5,281 bases of DNA, from contig JAIFMH010000182.1 of NCBI GenBank assembly GCA_020048595.1, positions 1-5,281 on the forward strand. Direction: 5' to 3'. The notes beneath the pieces were generated by a model. It was not told the origin of the DNA. It did not search any database and saw nothing but the letters and a program-made list of their open reading frames with translations. The translations under genes and the position numbers were made by a program. The stretch is from Bacteroidota bacterium. Its GTDB lineage: Bacteria; Bacteroidota; Bacteroidia; Bacteroidales; UBA4417. This document shows positions 1 to 5,281 of the stretch, in pieces. Numbering within the stretch: the first letter of the stretch is position 1; each line of letters starts with the position of its first letter.

Positions 1-2
1 CC

Positions 3-92
3 GGACAAAACGCAGCTCATAACAATATGCAGCCATTTACTGTGCTAAATTATTGTATTGCAACAGAAGGATTATATCCATCACGTCCGTAA
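3..92 (+). CDS. C-terminal end of a phage tail-collar / MdpB-like protein (partial, 5' end outside window)
   Basis: Reading from base 3 gives 29 residues and a TAA stop at 90-92. The peptide contains the pieces HNNMQPF, LNYCIA and GLYPSR. I recognise this as the characteristic C-terminus of tail-collar-domain proteins (the microcystin-dependent protein MdpB group and phage short-tail-fibre-like proteins), in which an H-N-M-Q-P motif is followed by NYCIA and a terminal PSR. In phages such domains sit in receptor-binding tail fibres. In Bacteroidota chromosomes they often occur as small proteins in tandem, with no proven role. Only the tail is visible, so total length, N-terminal domain and copy number are unknown. 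An intrinsic terminator begins 10 bases after the stop, so this is probably the last gene of its transcription unit. Confidence 0.8.
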   Translation, partial: GQNAAHNNMQPFTVLNYCIATEGLYPSRP

Positions 93-102
93 TCTAAAAT
101 TT

Positions 103-141
103 GTCGCTGATTGAAACTTGTCAATCAGCGACTATTTTTTT
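103..141 (+). terminator. Rho-independent terminator after the tail-collar gene
   Basis: Bases 103-114 (GTCGCTGATTGA) are perfectly complementary to 121-132 (TCAATCAGCGAC), giving a 12-bp stem with a 6-base loop (AACTTG). The stem is followed by TA and then seven T (135-141). This is a textbook intrinsic terminator for + strand transcription. On the minus strand the run after the stem is only a weak mixed A/T tract, so it looks one-directional. It sits 10 bases after the upstream stop and only 18 bases before the next ATG (160). Confidence 0.9.
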
Positions 142-159
142 AATTAAACAAAACAGTTG

Positions 160-1320
160 ATGGACCACATTATAAAAATTGGATTTTTATTTCCTTATTC
201 ATCTATTGTCCCCAATATGTCGCAGGATATTATTGATGGGTTTTATGCTTCGATACCCGAATTGCATCGGAAGTATTTTCAATTTTATCCTGAATACATC
301 GACAAAGGGAACAGTGAACTTGTAAAATCGGCTATTAACAAGTTGATCATGTTTCATAATGTTGATGTTGTGTCAGGAATAGTTAGCTACAAGTTAATAC
401 CCGATATTACTCCAATCATCGAAAGACAAAAGAAACTTGCTTTTTTCTTCGATCTGGGAGAATACCTTCCCCCTTTAACTTCTTTTTCTGGAAGCATTTT
501 CTTTAATAGCCTTCAAATGTGGCAGATGGAATATGCAATTGGTCGTTGGGCCCAACAGAAGTTTAGTGGAAAAGGGGCAATTCTGATGTCGGTTTATGAA
601 GCTGGCTACCAAATGCATTCCTCTTTTTGCCAGGGAGTATTCTCAACAGGAATGGACGAAATAGACCTGCATATTCTGCCTCATAATCCAAATGTATCAA
701 ACAATGTAGAAGAACTGGAGATATTCCTTGATCGAATTAATAAAAGTAAGTTAAGTTATTTACATGCAATGTTCTGTGGCTCTGAAGCCAACGATTTTTA
801 TAAGGCATTTTTAAAATCGGGATTGCAAAACAAATTACCTTTGATTGTTTCGTCATATATGGCCACCGATGAATTATTAAATGGCTTAATAAATACTGAA
901 TTAAATTTATACACCGCCTCGGGTTGGAACTACGATTCGCTTGAAGAAAAAAATGTAAGTTTCAAGAAAAAGTACGAGTTTTCGGTCGGAAAACGTGCTA
1001 CTGAATTTGCCGTTCTGGGATTCGAAATGGGTGAATTGTTTGCACAAATGATCCCCGAACTGCAAAAAAACGAATTACCCCAACTAATAGATATCCTAAA
1101 AAATACCATAATAATAGGCCCCAGAGGTACTCGTAATTTTCATCACGATTTATCATTGGCATCGACAACTATCGACATCGGGAAAATAATTTTAAAAGAA
1201 GGTAAAGCCACTAAAATTATTGTTGATCAGGGCGAAGCCTTAAAATATAATAATCAGGCTTTTGCCGATATACATCTTCAATCGGTATCTGGTTGGAAGA
1301 ACCCATATTTATGTATCTGA
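160..1320 (+). CDS. Type I periplasmic-binding-fold protein, Leu/Ile/Val-binding (Peripla_BP_6)-like, without signal peptide
   Basis: Predicted 386-residue ligand-binding protein of the two-lobed type I fold used by branched-chain amino-acid/amide ABC-transporter receptors. The assignment comes from family-like landmarks. Strand 1 starts at residues 6-13 (KIGFLFPY), followed by SQDIIDGF (21-28). A 'VDVVSGIVS' strand and helix lie at 68-76, then a hydrophobic strand ending in LAFFFDLGEY (93-102). A second-lobe 'GKGAILMSVYEAGYQ' strand-turn lies near 137-151, 'FCGSEANDFYKAFLKSGL' starts at 205, and the C-terminal helix 'AVLGFEMGELFAQM' is at 284-297. Length matches the mature family. ATG 160 is preferred over the in-frame TTG at 157; neither has a Shine-Dalgarno site, which is normal in Bacteroidota. 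There is no signal peptide or lipobox: the N-terminus goes straight into the first strand. No permease or ATPase gene is nearby. A cytoplasmic sensor role, as for AmiC of Pseudomonas (same fold and similar size, no export signal), is a plausible alternative to transport. The ligand is unknown. The next gene starts 27 bases downstream with no terminator between, suggesting co-transcription. Confidence 0.75.
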   Translation: MDHIIKIGFLFPYSSIVPNMSQDIIDGFYASIPELHRKYFQFYPEYIDKGNSELVKSAINKLIMFHNVDVVSGIVSYKLIPDITPIIERQKKLAFFFDLGEYLPPLTSFSGSIFFNSLQMWQMEYAIGRWAQQKFSGKGAILMSVYEAGYQMHSSFCQGVFSTGMDEIDLHILPHNPNVSNNVEELEIFLDRINKSKLSYLHAMFCGSEANDFYKAFLKSGLQNKLPLIVSSYMATDELLNGLINTELNLYTASGWNYDSLEEKNVSFKKKYEFSVGKRATEFAVLGFEMGELFAQMIPELQKNELPQLIDILKNTIIIGPRGTRNFHHDLSLASTTIDIGKIILKEGKATKIIVDQGEALKYNNQAFADIHLQSVSGWKNPYLCI

Positions 1321-1347
1321 ATTTTGTTAAAAATTAAAACGATAACT

Positions 1348-1428
1348 ATGTCAAAATTTTACTTAAGAATCAGAAAACTTCTAATTACAGCTTGTTTGGC
1401 AATAGTGCTGTACCCTTCAGTATCGGCC
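1348..1428 (+). other. Sec signal peptide of the surface protein
   Basis: Residues 1-27 have a basic n-region (K3, R7, R9, K10), a hydrophobic core (LLITACLAIVLY, 11-22) and a Val-Ser-Ala end (25-27) before Val-Asn, fitting signal peptidase I cleavage after A27. Cys16 lies in the middle of the core, with no lipobox arrangement before mature sequence, so a lipoprotein is unlikely. The protein should therefore reach the periplasm and probably the cell surface. Confidence 0.85.
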
Positions 1429-4400
1429 GTCAACCTTATTGTATCGGGGATTTCAAATCCATCGGCAGCAAACGGAACCTATGTTCCCAATACTTCTCCA
1501 GCGACTGTAAATGGTAAAGACGTTTGGGTTCACTCTTCTGGCGGGTATTACATTTATAACGATATTTATCAGTCAGGTAATCCTGACGAGCCATATTGGA
1601 ACATCGATGTTGACTTATTGGATCAGAATCCAACAAATGATGTTTTATTTTTCTCAAACGACAATAGCTCGGCAGTGTCTCCAACAAGTGTCTCCAGCTG
1701 GAGCCCTGGGTTTAACCCCATTGGACCTTCGGGCTCACCGGTAATTAATACAGTGTTTGCCCCTGAGATTGATATTCAGGGAAATGTACTTACAATCACT
1801 GATGGTACTATATCCGTTTCATTTAATAACCACACCCATTTTGGTTCGGCAGATGTTTCAATTGGGACAGCCACCAGAACATATACCATAAAAAATAATG
1901 GTTCAGCAGCATTAACCTTATCTGGTTTATCTCCTTATGTTACAATAAGCGGAACTAATCCTGCCGATTTTTCTGTGACTGTTATACCATCAAATTCAAT
2001 TGCTGCAGGAGGTACAACCACCTTTCAAATTACGTTCAATCCTTCTGCCGAGGGAAACCGTTATGCTACAATATCGATTGGCAATAACGATGGCGATGAA
2101 CACCCTTATACCTTCGATATTCAAGGTTGGGGGTTCACTCCAAAAGACCTGATTGTTTCGGGAATTACAAACCCTGTTGCTGCAAACGGAAATTACATCT
2201 ACCAGGGTGTACAATCAAATTTTCAATACTGGAAGCATCAAACCCTGGGTTATTATCTTTTTAATGACGAATTTTCAAGTACCCAGTACTGGAATATTGA
2301 TGTTGATACGGATGATTCAGACACAGACTACCTGTTTTTTAAACAATCTGAAGCAGGTACTCCTGTTGGATTGGTAAGCTGGACGGCCAATACAGCAGGA
2401 GGTCCAACAGGAAGCCCTGTGATTACAGAAGGTATTCCTGTTCCAGATATTAATTTGGTTGGAAATAGCGTTTTGATACCCGACGATGATGCCACACCAT
2501 CACTAAACGATTATACCAAATTTGGATATGTAGATTATTCATCGGGTACAAATACAAGAACTTATACGATTCAGAATACAGGTGGTGCAACTTTAACCCT
2601 TTCTGGTTCCTCACCGTTTGTAACAATAAGTGGTGCAAATGCTGCTGATTTTTCGGTAACAACACCTCCCTCATCAACTATTGCCGGAGGTAATTCAACT
2701 ACATTTGTAGTTACATTTAATCCATCCTTTATTGGCACACATTCAGCAACTCTTTCTATTGCAAGCGATGATACCGATGAAAATCCTTACAACTTTACAA
2801 TTCAGGGTGAAGGATTTACTCCAAAATCGTTGATTGTTTCTGGTATTACCAGCCCCGTTGCAGCAAATGGAAATTACATTTTTCAGGGTGTCATGTTCGA
2901 TTGTCAATATTGGAAACACCAGACCCTTGATTATTATATTTTTAATGATGAACATTCAGGTGCACGATATTGGAATATGGATGTGGATACAGATGACTCA
3001 GATGCCGATTTTCTATTTTACAAAGTCTCAGAAAATGCTGCTCCTGCAGGGTTGACCGGATGGACGGCAAATTCAGGAATTACAGGTTCGCCAATCATTG
3101 TGTATTCCGGACCTGAAATCAACATTCAGGGTAACAGTAACACAATTGCTGACGGAGATGTGACCCCGACCGCTACTGATCATACCGACTTTGGAAGTCA
3201 GTCGGTTTGCAGCGGTACAATCGTAAGAACATTTACCATTCAAAATACAGGACTAGAGGTGTTAAATATTACATCCATAGCTATCTCCGGAGCTCATTCA
3301 GGTGATTTTGCTGTAACATTTTCTCCCGCCTCGTCTGTTGCAGCATCCGGGTCAACAACATTTCAGGTAACATTTAATCCTTCGGTATCAGGTACACGTT
3401 CAGTTACAATCACAGTAAACAGTGATGACAGCGATGAAAGTGCTTATGATTTTACCATTCAGGGAACAGGAACTGATCCAGAAGTTAACGTTCTGGGTAA
3501 TGGAAACTCAATTGCCGATGGCGATGTAACAGTATCATCGACTGATCATACCGACTTTGGAAGCCAGTCGATTTGCAACGGTGCTATAGTCAGAACATTT
3601 ACCATTCAAAACGCAGGAAATTCAAATTTGAGTTTATCAAACCCAAGTATTTCCGGGGCGAATGCCAGCGATTTCACCGTAACTACTAATCCCTCCACTC
3701 CAGTTGCCGCATCAGGATCGACTACTTTTCAGGTAAGTTTTGACCCATCAGTAACCGGAACCAGATCAGCAACAGTTTCTTTTACCAATGATGACTGCGA
3801 TGAAGCAACTTATGATTTTGCCATTCAGGGAACAGGAACTGAACCTGAAGTTAATGTTCTAGGTAATGGAAACTCAATTTCAGATGGCGATGCAACACCA
3901 TCATCGACTGATCATACAGACTTTGGCAGCCAGTCGGTTTGTAGTGGTACCGTTGTAAGAGCTTTTACCATTCAAAATACAGGAACTTCGAATCTAAATT
4001 TAGCAAATCCAACACTTTCCGGGGCGAATGCCAGCGATTTCTCTGTAACCGCCAATCCATCCACTCCAGTTGCAGTATCAGGATCGACTACTTTTCAGGT
4101 TACTTTTAATCCTTCAGCAATCGGATCCAGATCAGCAATTATTTCTTTTACTAATGATGACTGTGATGAAGCAACTTATGATTTTGCGATTCAGGGAACA
4201 GGAATTGATCCCGAAGTAAATGTTCAGGGTAATAGTACTTTTATCGTTGATGGAGATATGACACCATCATTGGCTGATCATACAGATTTTGGTAGCCAAT
4301 CGGTTTGTAGCGGTACCATTGTCAGAATGTTTACCATTCAAAATGCAGGAACTTCAAATTTGAGTTTATCAAACCCAGGTATTTCCGGGGCGAATGCCAG

Positions 4401-5281
4401 CGATTTCTCAGTAACAGCCAATCCCTCCACTCCAGTTGTAGCTTCAGGATCGACTACTTTTCAGGTAAGCTTTGATCCATCAGCAACCGGAATCAGATCA
4501 GCAACTATTTCATTTACTAATGATGACTGTGATGAAGCAACTTATGATTTTGCGATTCAGGGGACAGGAATTGATCCTGAAGTTAATGTTCTAGGTAATG
4601 GAAACTCAATTGCAGATGGCGATGCAACACCATCATTGACTGATCATACAGACTTTGGTAGCCAATTGGTGACCAGTGGTTCAATTGTAACAACTTTTAC
4701 TATTCAAAATACGGGAACTTCAAACCTAAATTTAGCAAATCCAATTCTTTCTGGGGCGAATGCCAGCGATTTCTCAGTTACTGCTAATCCCGTCACTCCA
4801 GTTGCAGCATCAGGATCGACTACTTTTCAGGTAAGTTTTGATCCATCAGCAACCGGAATCAGATCAGCAACAGTTTCTTTTACCAATGATGACTGCGATG
4901 AAGCAACTTATGATTTTGCCATTCAGGGAACCGGTATAACAGTCCCAACATTAACTTCCTCTGCAGCAACATCAGTCGGCATTACCTCTGCAACATTAGG
5001 TGGTAATATTACAGCCGATGGTGGCGCTTCAATTACAGAACGAGGAGTGGTTTATTCAACAACAGACAATACTCCAACTATTGCAGAAGGAGCTACTAAA
5101 GTTACGATTGGATCAGGAATTGGAGTGTTTAGTCAATCGGTTGGTTCGTTGATAACTGGTACAACATACTATTTCAATGCTTATGCCACTAATTTGGCAG
5201 GCACAGGCTATGGCAACGAGTTGAGTTTTAAAACCAAAACCCAGCTTACAATTGGCAACCCGGTAATTGCTTCAAAATCGT
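1348..5281 (+). CDS. Giant secreted multi-domain surface protein with seven choice-of-anchor D domains (partial, 3' end outside window)
   Basis: An open frame of 1311 full codons starts at ATG 1348 and has no stop before the window ends. The start is chosen because it gives a clean signal peptide (residues 1-27). Domains in order: three unassigned A modules (30-138, 268-365, 495-588); choice-of-anchor D (ASH/Ig-like) domains D1 (139-267), D2 (366-494), D3 (589-710), D4 (711-832), D5 (833-954), D6 (955-1076) and D7 (1077-1198); an FN3-like domain (1199-1296); then the first residues of what looks like a YDG/MBG-type domain. D domains carry the family pattern PE(I/V)N(V/I)xGN, DxTDFG, RTFTIQN(T/A)G, SGANASDF, GSTTFQV and a closing DFxIQGTG. 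Such proteins in Bacteroidota are usually exported by Sec and then the type IX system, with a C-terminal sorting domain, and act as adhesins or surface filaments; that terminus is outside the window, so the export route is inferred. The upstream gap (1321-1347) is A/T-rich with no promoter or terminator seen, so it is likely co-transcribed with the binding-fold gene. Odd points are the staggered cysteines, the lysine-free array and the mosaic repeats. Confidence 0.9.
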   Translation, partial: MSKFYLRIRKLLITACLAIVLYPSVSAVNLIVSGISNPSAANGTYVPNTSPATVNGKDVWVHSSGGYYIYNDIYQSGNPDEPYWNIDVDLLDQNPTNDVLFFSNDNSSAVSPTSVSSWSPGFNPIGPSGSPVINTVFAPEIDIQGNVLTITDGTISVSFNNHTHFGSADVSIGTATRTYTIKNNGSAALTLSGLSPYVTISGTNPADFSVTVIPSNSIAAGGTTTFQITFNPSAEGNRYATISIGNNDGDEHPYTFDIQGWGFTPKDLIVSGITNPVAANGNYIYQGVQSNFQYWKHQTLGYYLFNDEFSSTQYWNIDVDTDDSDTDYLFFKQSEAGTPVGLVSWTANTAGGPTGSPVITEGIPVPDINLVGNSVLIPDDDATPSLNDYTKFGYVDYSSGTNTRTYTIQNTGGATLTLSGSSPFVTISGANAADFSVTTPPSSTIAGGNSTTFVVTFNPSFIGTHSATLSIASDDTDENPYNFTIQGEGFTPKSLIVSGITSPVAANGNYIFQGVMFDCQYWKHQTLDYYIFNDEHSGARYWNMDVDTDDSDADFLFYKVSENAAPAGLTGWTANSGITGSPIIVYSGPEINIQGNSNTIADGDVTPTATDHTDFGSQSVCSGTIVRTFTIQNTGLEVLNITSIAISGAHSGDFAVTFSPASSVAASGSTTFQVTFNPSVSGTRSVTITVNSDDSDESAYDFTIQGTGTDPEVNVLGNGNSIADGDVTVSSTDHTDFGSQSICNGAIVRTFTIQNAGNSNLSLSNPSISGANASDFTVTTNPSTPVAASGSTTFQVSFDPSVTGTRSATVSFTNDDCDEATYDFAIQGTGTEPEVNVLGNGNSISDGDATPSSTDHTDFGSQSVCSGTVVRAFTIQNTGTSNLNLANPTLSGANASDFSVTANPSTPVAVSGSTTFQVTFNPSAIGSRSAIISFTNDDCDEATYDFAIQGTGIDPEVNVQGNSTFIVDGDMTPSLADHTDFGSQSVCSGTIVRMFTIQNAGTSNLSLSNPGISGANASDFSVTANPSTPVVASGSTTFQVSFDPSATGIRSATISFTNDDCDEATYDFAIQGTGIDPEVNVLGNGNSIADGDATPSLTDHTDFGSQLVTSGSIVTTFTIQNTGTSNLNLANPILSGANASDFSVTANPVTPVAASGSTTFQVSFDPSATGIRSATVSFTNDDCDEATYDFAIQGTGITVPTLTSSAATSVGITSATLGGNITADGGASITERGVVYSTTDNTPTIAEGATKVTIGSGIGVFSQSVGSLITGTTYYFNAYATNLAGTGYGNELSFKTKTQLTIGNPVIASKS
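1435..1761 (+). repeat. A module 1 of the surface protein (unassigned ~109-residue module)
   Basis: Residues 30-138. It begins LIVSGISNPSAANGTY, continues with NGKDVWVHSS and YYIYND, then PYWNIDVD, DVLFF, a W-containing turn, and ends GSPVI. It aligns by eye with modules at 268-365 and 495-588 but is the most divergent and longest copy. The 'VSG...NGxY...NGK...Y...YW' layout resembles a module I have seen in other Bacteroidota secreted proteins ('VSGAG...NGTY...NGKPxY...YW'). I know no assigned function for it. Its aromatic-rich beta pattern would suit a small beta-sandwich or ligand-binding domain, but that is a guess. Confidence 0.6.
1762..2148 (+). repeat. Choice-of-anchor D domain D1
   Basis: Residues 139-267, including the linker FTPKD. 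It shows PEIDIQGN, HFGSADV, RTYTIKNNG, ISGTNPADFSV, TTFQITFNPS, a GNNDGDEHPY loop and a closing FDIQGWGF. This is the ASH-like Ig fold of the choice-of-anchor D family. It is the most divergent of the seven copies and is slightly longer than D3-D7 (129 against 122 residues). Both cysteine positions found later in the array are non-cysteine here. Confidence 0.8.
2149..2442 (+). repeat. A module 2 of the surface protein
   Basis: Residues 268-365. It begins LIVSGITNPVAANGNYIYQG, then QYWKHQTLGYY, QYWNIDVDTDDSD, YLFF, SWTAN and GSPVI. It is closely similar to module 3, with the same preceding linker (FTPK plus D or S), showing that an A+D pair was duplicated as a unit. The stretch DVDTDDSDTD is strongly acidic and resembles short calcium-binding Asp loops, although no complete known motif is present. 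Confidence 0.65.
2443..2829 (+). repeat. Choice-of-anchor D domain D2
   Basis: Residues 366-494, including linker FTPKS. It shows PDINLVGN, TKFGYVDYSSG, RTYTIQNTG, ISGANAADFSV, TTFVVTFNPS, the loop SDDTDENPY and the closing FTIQGEG. It is the same fold and length as D1. Serine and threonine occupy the two positions that become cysteine in D3-D7. Confidence 0.85.
2830..3111 (+). repeat. A module 3 of the surface protein
   Basis: Residues 495-588. It begins LIVSGITSPVAANGNYIFQG, then CQYWKHQTLDYY, RYWNMDVDTDDSD, FLFYK, GWTAN and GSPII. It contains Cys519, the only cysteine in the mature protein visible here outside the D3-D7 array. It is the last A module; after it the protein switches to uninterrupted D domains. 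Confidence 0.65.
3112..4941 (+). repeat. Five tandem 366-bp repeats encoding choice-of-anchor D domains D3-D7
   Basis: Five units of exactly 366 bases (122 codons) start at 3112, 3478, 3844, 4210 and 4576, each opening with PE(I/V)N(V/I) and closing with IQGTG plus two residues. Bases 3762-3833 in D4 are identical to 4860-4931 in D7 (72 bases), and 4147-4196 in D5 match D6 exactly (50 bases). D4-D7 share SGANASDF and a loop NDDCDEATYDFAIQGTG. D3 is older-looking, with DDSDESAY in that loop. The first cysteine site is present in D3, D4, D5 and D6 (C621, C743, C865, C987); the second in D4, D5, D6 and D7 (C817, C939, C1061, C1183). D7 has Thr1109 at the first site and D3 has Ser695 at the second. 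The 610 residues have no lysine or tryptophan and about nine arginines, and are strongly acidic. They probably form a stalk that projects other domains. Confidence 0.92.
4942..5235 (+). other. FN3-like domain of the surface protein
   Basis: Residues 1199-1296. The pieces GITSATLGGNITADGGA, ERGVVYSTT, TIAEGATK, SLITGTTYYFNAYATN and GTGYGNELSF are the hallmark of a fibronectin type III-like Ig domain very common in Bacteroidota secreted proteins ('ATLGG.VT.DGGA...RGVVYS...L..GTTYY.RAYATN..GT.YG'). It follows D7 directly and probably continues the stalk. It contains no cysteine, matching the loss of the first cysteine site in D7 just before it. Confidence 0.8.
5236..5281 (+). other. Probable start of a YDG/MBG-type domain (cut by window end)
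   Basis: The last complete codons encode KTQLTIGNPVIASKS. From memory, 'LTI.(N/G)P....K.YDGTT' opens YDG/MBG-type repeats in Bacteroidota adhesin-like proteins, which commonly follow FN3-like domains. Only about 15 residues are visible and the diagnostic YDG falls outside, so this is a tentative call. It does show that the protein continues well past the window. Confidence 0.4.

Noticed and set aside
3..92. Evidence for an intact prophage.
   Set aside because: A tail-collar C-terminus alone is not enough; such proteins are common outside prophages in Bacteroidota, and no capsid, terminase, integrase or attachment site is visible.
157..162. TTG at 157 as the start of the binding-fold gene.
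   Set aside because: ATG follows immediately at 160, homologues of this fold need no extra residue, and ATG is the far more common start. The choice changes the product by one residue only.
1321..1347. Promoter or terminator between the binding-fold gene and the surface-protein gene.
   Set aside because: The 27 bases are A/T-rich with no convincing stem-loop and no TAxxTTTG element, so read-through transcription is the simpler view.
1436..3055. Short open frames of 70-83 codons on both strands inside the surface-protein gene (for example 1436-1687 minus, 1511-1744 plus, 2450-2677 minus, 2743-2955 minus).
   Set aside because: They lie wholly inside the long frame 1348-5281, which has clear domains, and encode no recognisable motifs. 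Similar shadows recur at matching places in the repeats (2153 and 2834 plus; 1996 and 2743 minus), as expected from the repeated DNA itself.
3112..4941. Intra-domain disulfides between the two cysteines of each D domain.
   Set aside because: They would leave C621 in D3 and C1183 in D7 unpaired, and in an Ig-like fold the two sites should sit at opposite ends of the domain. C519 in A3 could pair with C621, so this is not fully excluded.
3112..4941. CRISPR array or non-coding satellite.
   Set aside because: The period is 366 bp, a multiple of three, with continuous coding and conserved protein motifs; there are no short repeats with unique spacers.

Overview
The window looks like a chromosomal segment from a member of the Bacteroidota. 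This is inferred from AT-rich coding sequence, A-rich translation starts without a Shine-Dalgarno motif, and a large secreted protein built from domains common in that phylum (choice-of-anchor D/ASH-like domains, a 'GGNITADGGA...RGVVYS' FN3-like domain, and the likely start of a YDG/MBG-type domain). I cannot name a genus. Nearly all the sequence is coding, all on the + strand, and no gene-free stretch reaches 300 bases.

Layout. (1) Bases 3-92 hold the last 29 codons of a phage tail-collar-type protein (MdpB/microcystin-dependent-protein-like C-terminus). (2) Bases 103-141 form a perfect 12-bp hairpin followed by seven T: an intrinsic terminator just after that gene. (3) Bases 160-1320 encode a 386-residue type I periplasmic-binding-protein-fold protein of the Leu/Ile/Val-binding type. 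It has no signal peptide and no transporter genes beside it in the window. (4) After a 27-base gap with no terminator, a very large secreted surface protein starts at 1348 and stays open past the right edge (1311 complete codons seen). Its order is: signal peptide; three copies of an unassigned ~95-110-residue 'LIVSGI...NGxY...YWN' module (A1-A3), each followed by a choice-of-anchor D domain (D1-D3); four more D domains (D4-D7), with D3-D7 at an exact 122-residue (366-base) period; one FN3-like domain; and the start of a further domain.

The most notable observation is the cysteine pattern in D3-D7. D3 has only the first cysteine position, D7 has only the second, and D4-D6 have both. In an Ig-like fold the first site should lie at the bottom of a domain and the second at the top. 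The pattern therefore fits a ladder of four inter-domain disulfides (residue n to n+196) stapling consecutive domains into a stiff rod, with no cysteine left over in the array. The same 610 residues contain no lysine and no tryptophan, and their DNA shows a mosaic of near-identical blocks consistent with repeated internal duplication and gene conversion.

How the genes work together is inference. The binding-protein-like gene and the surface protein are probably co-transcribed, and the tail-collar gene belongs to a separate upstream unit unless the terminator is read through. Nothing in the window proves a shared function.
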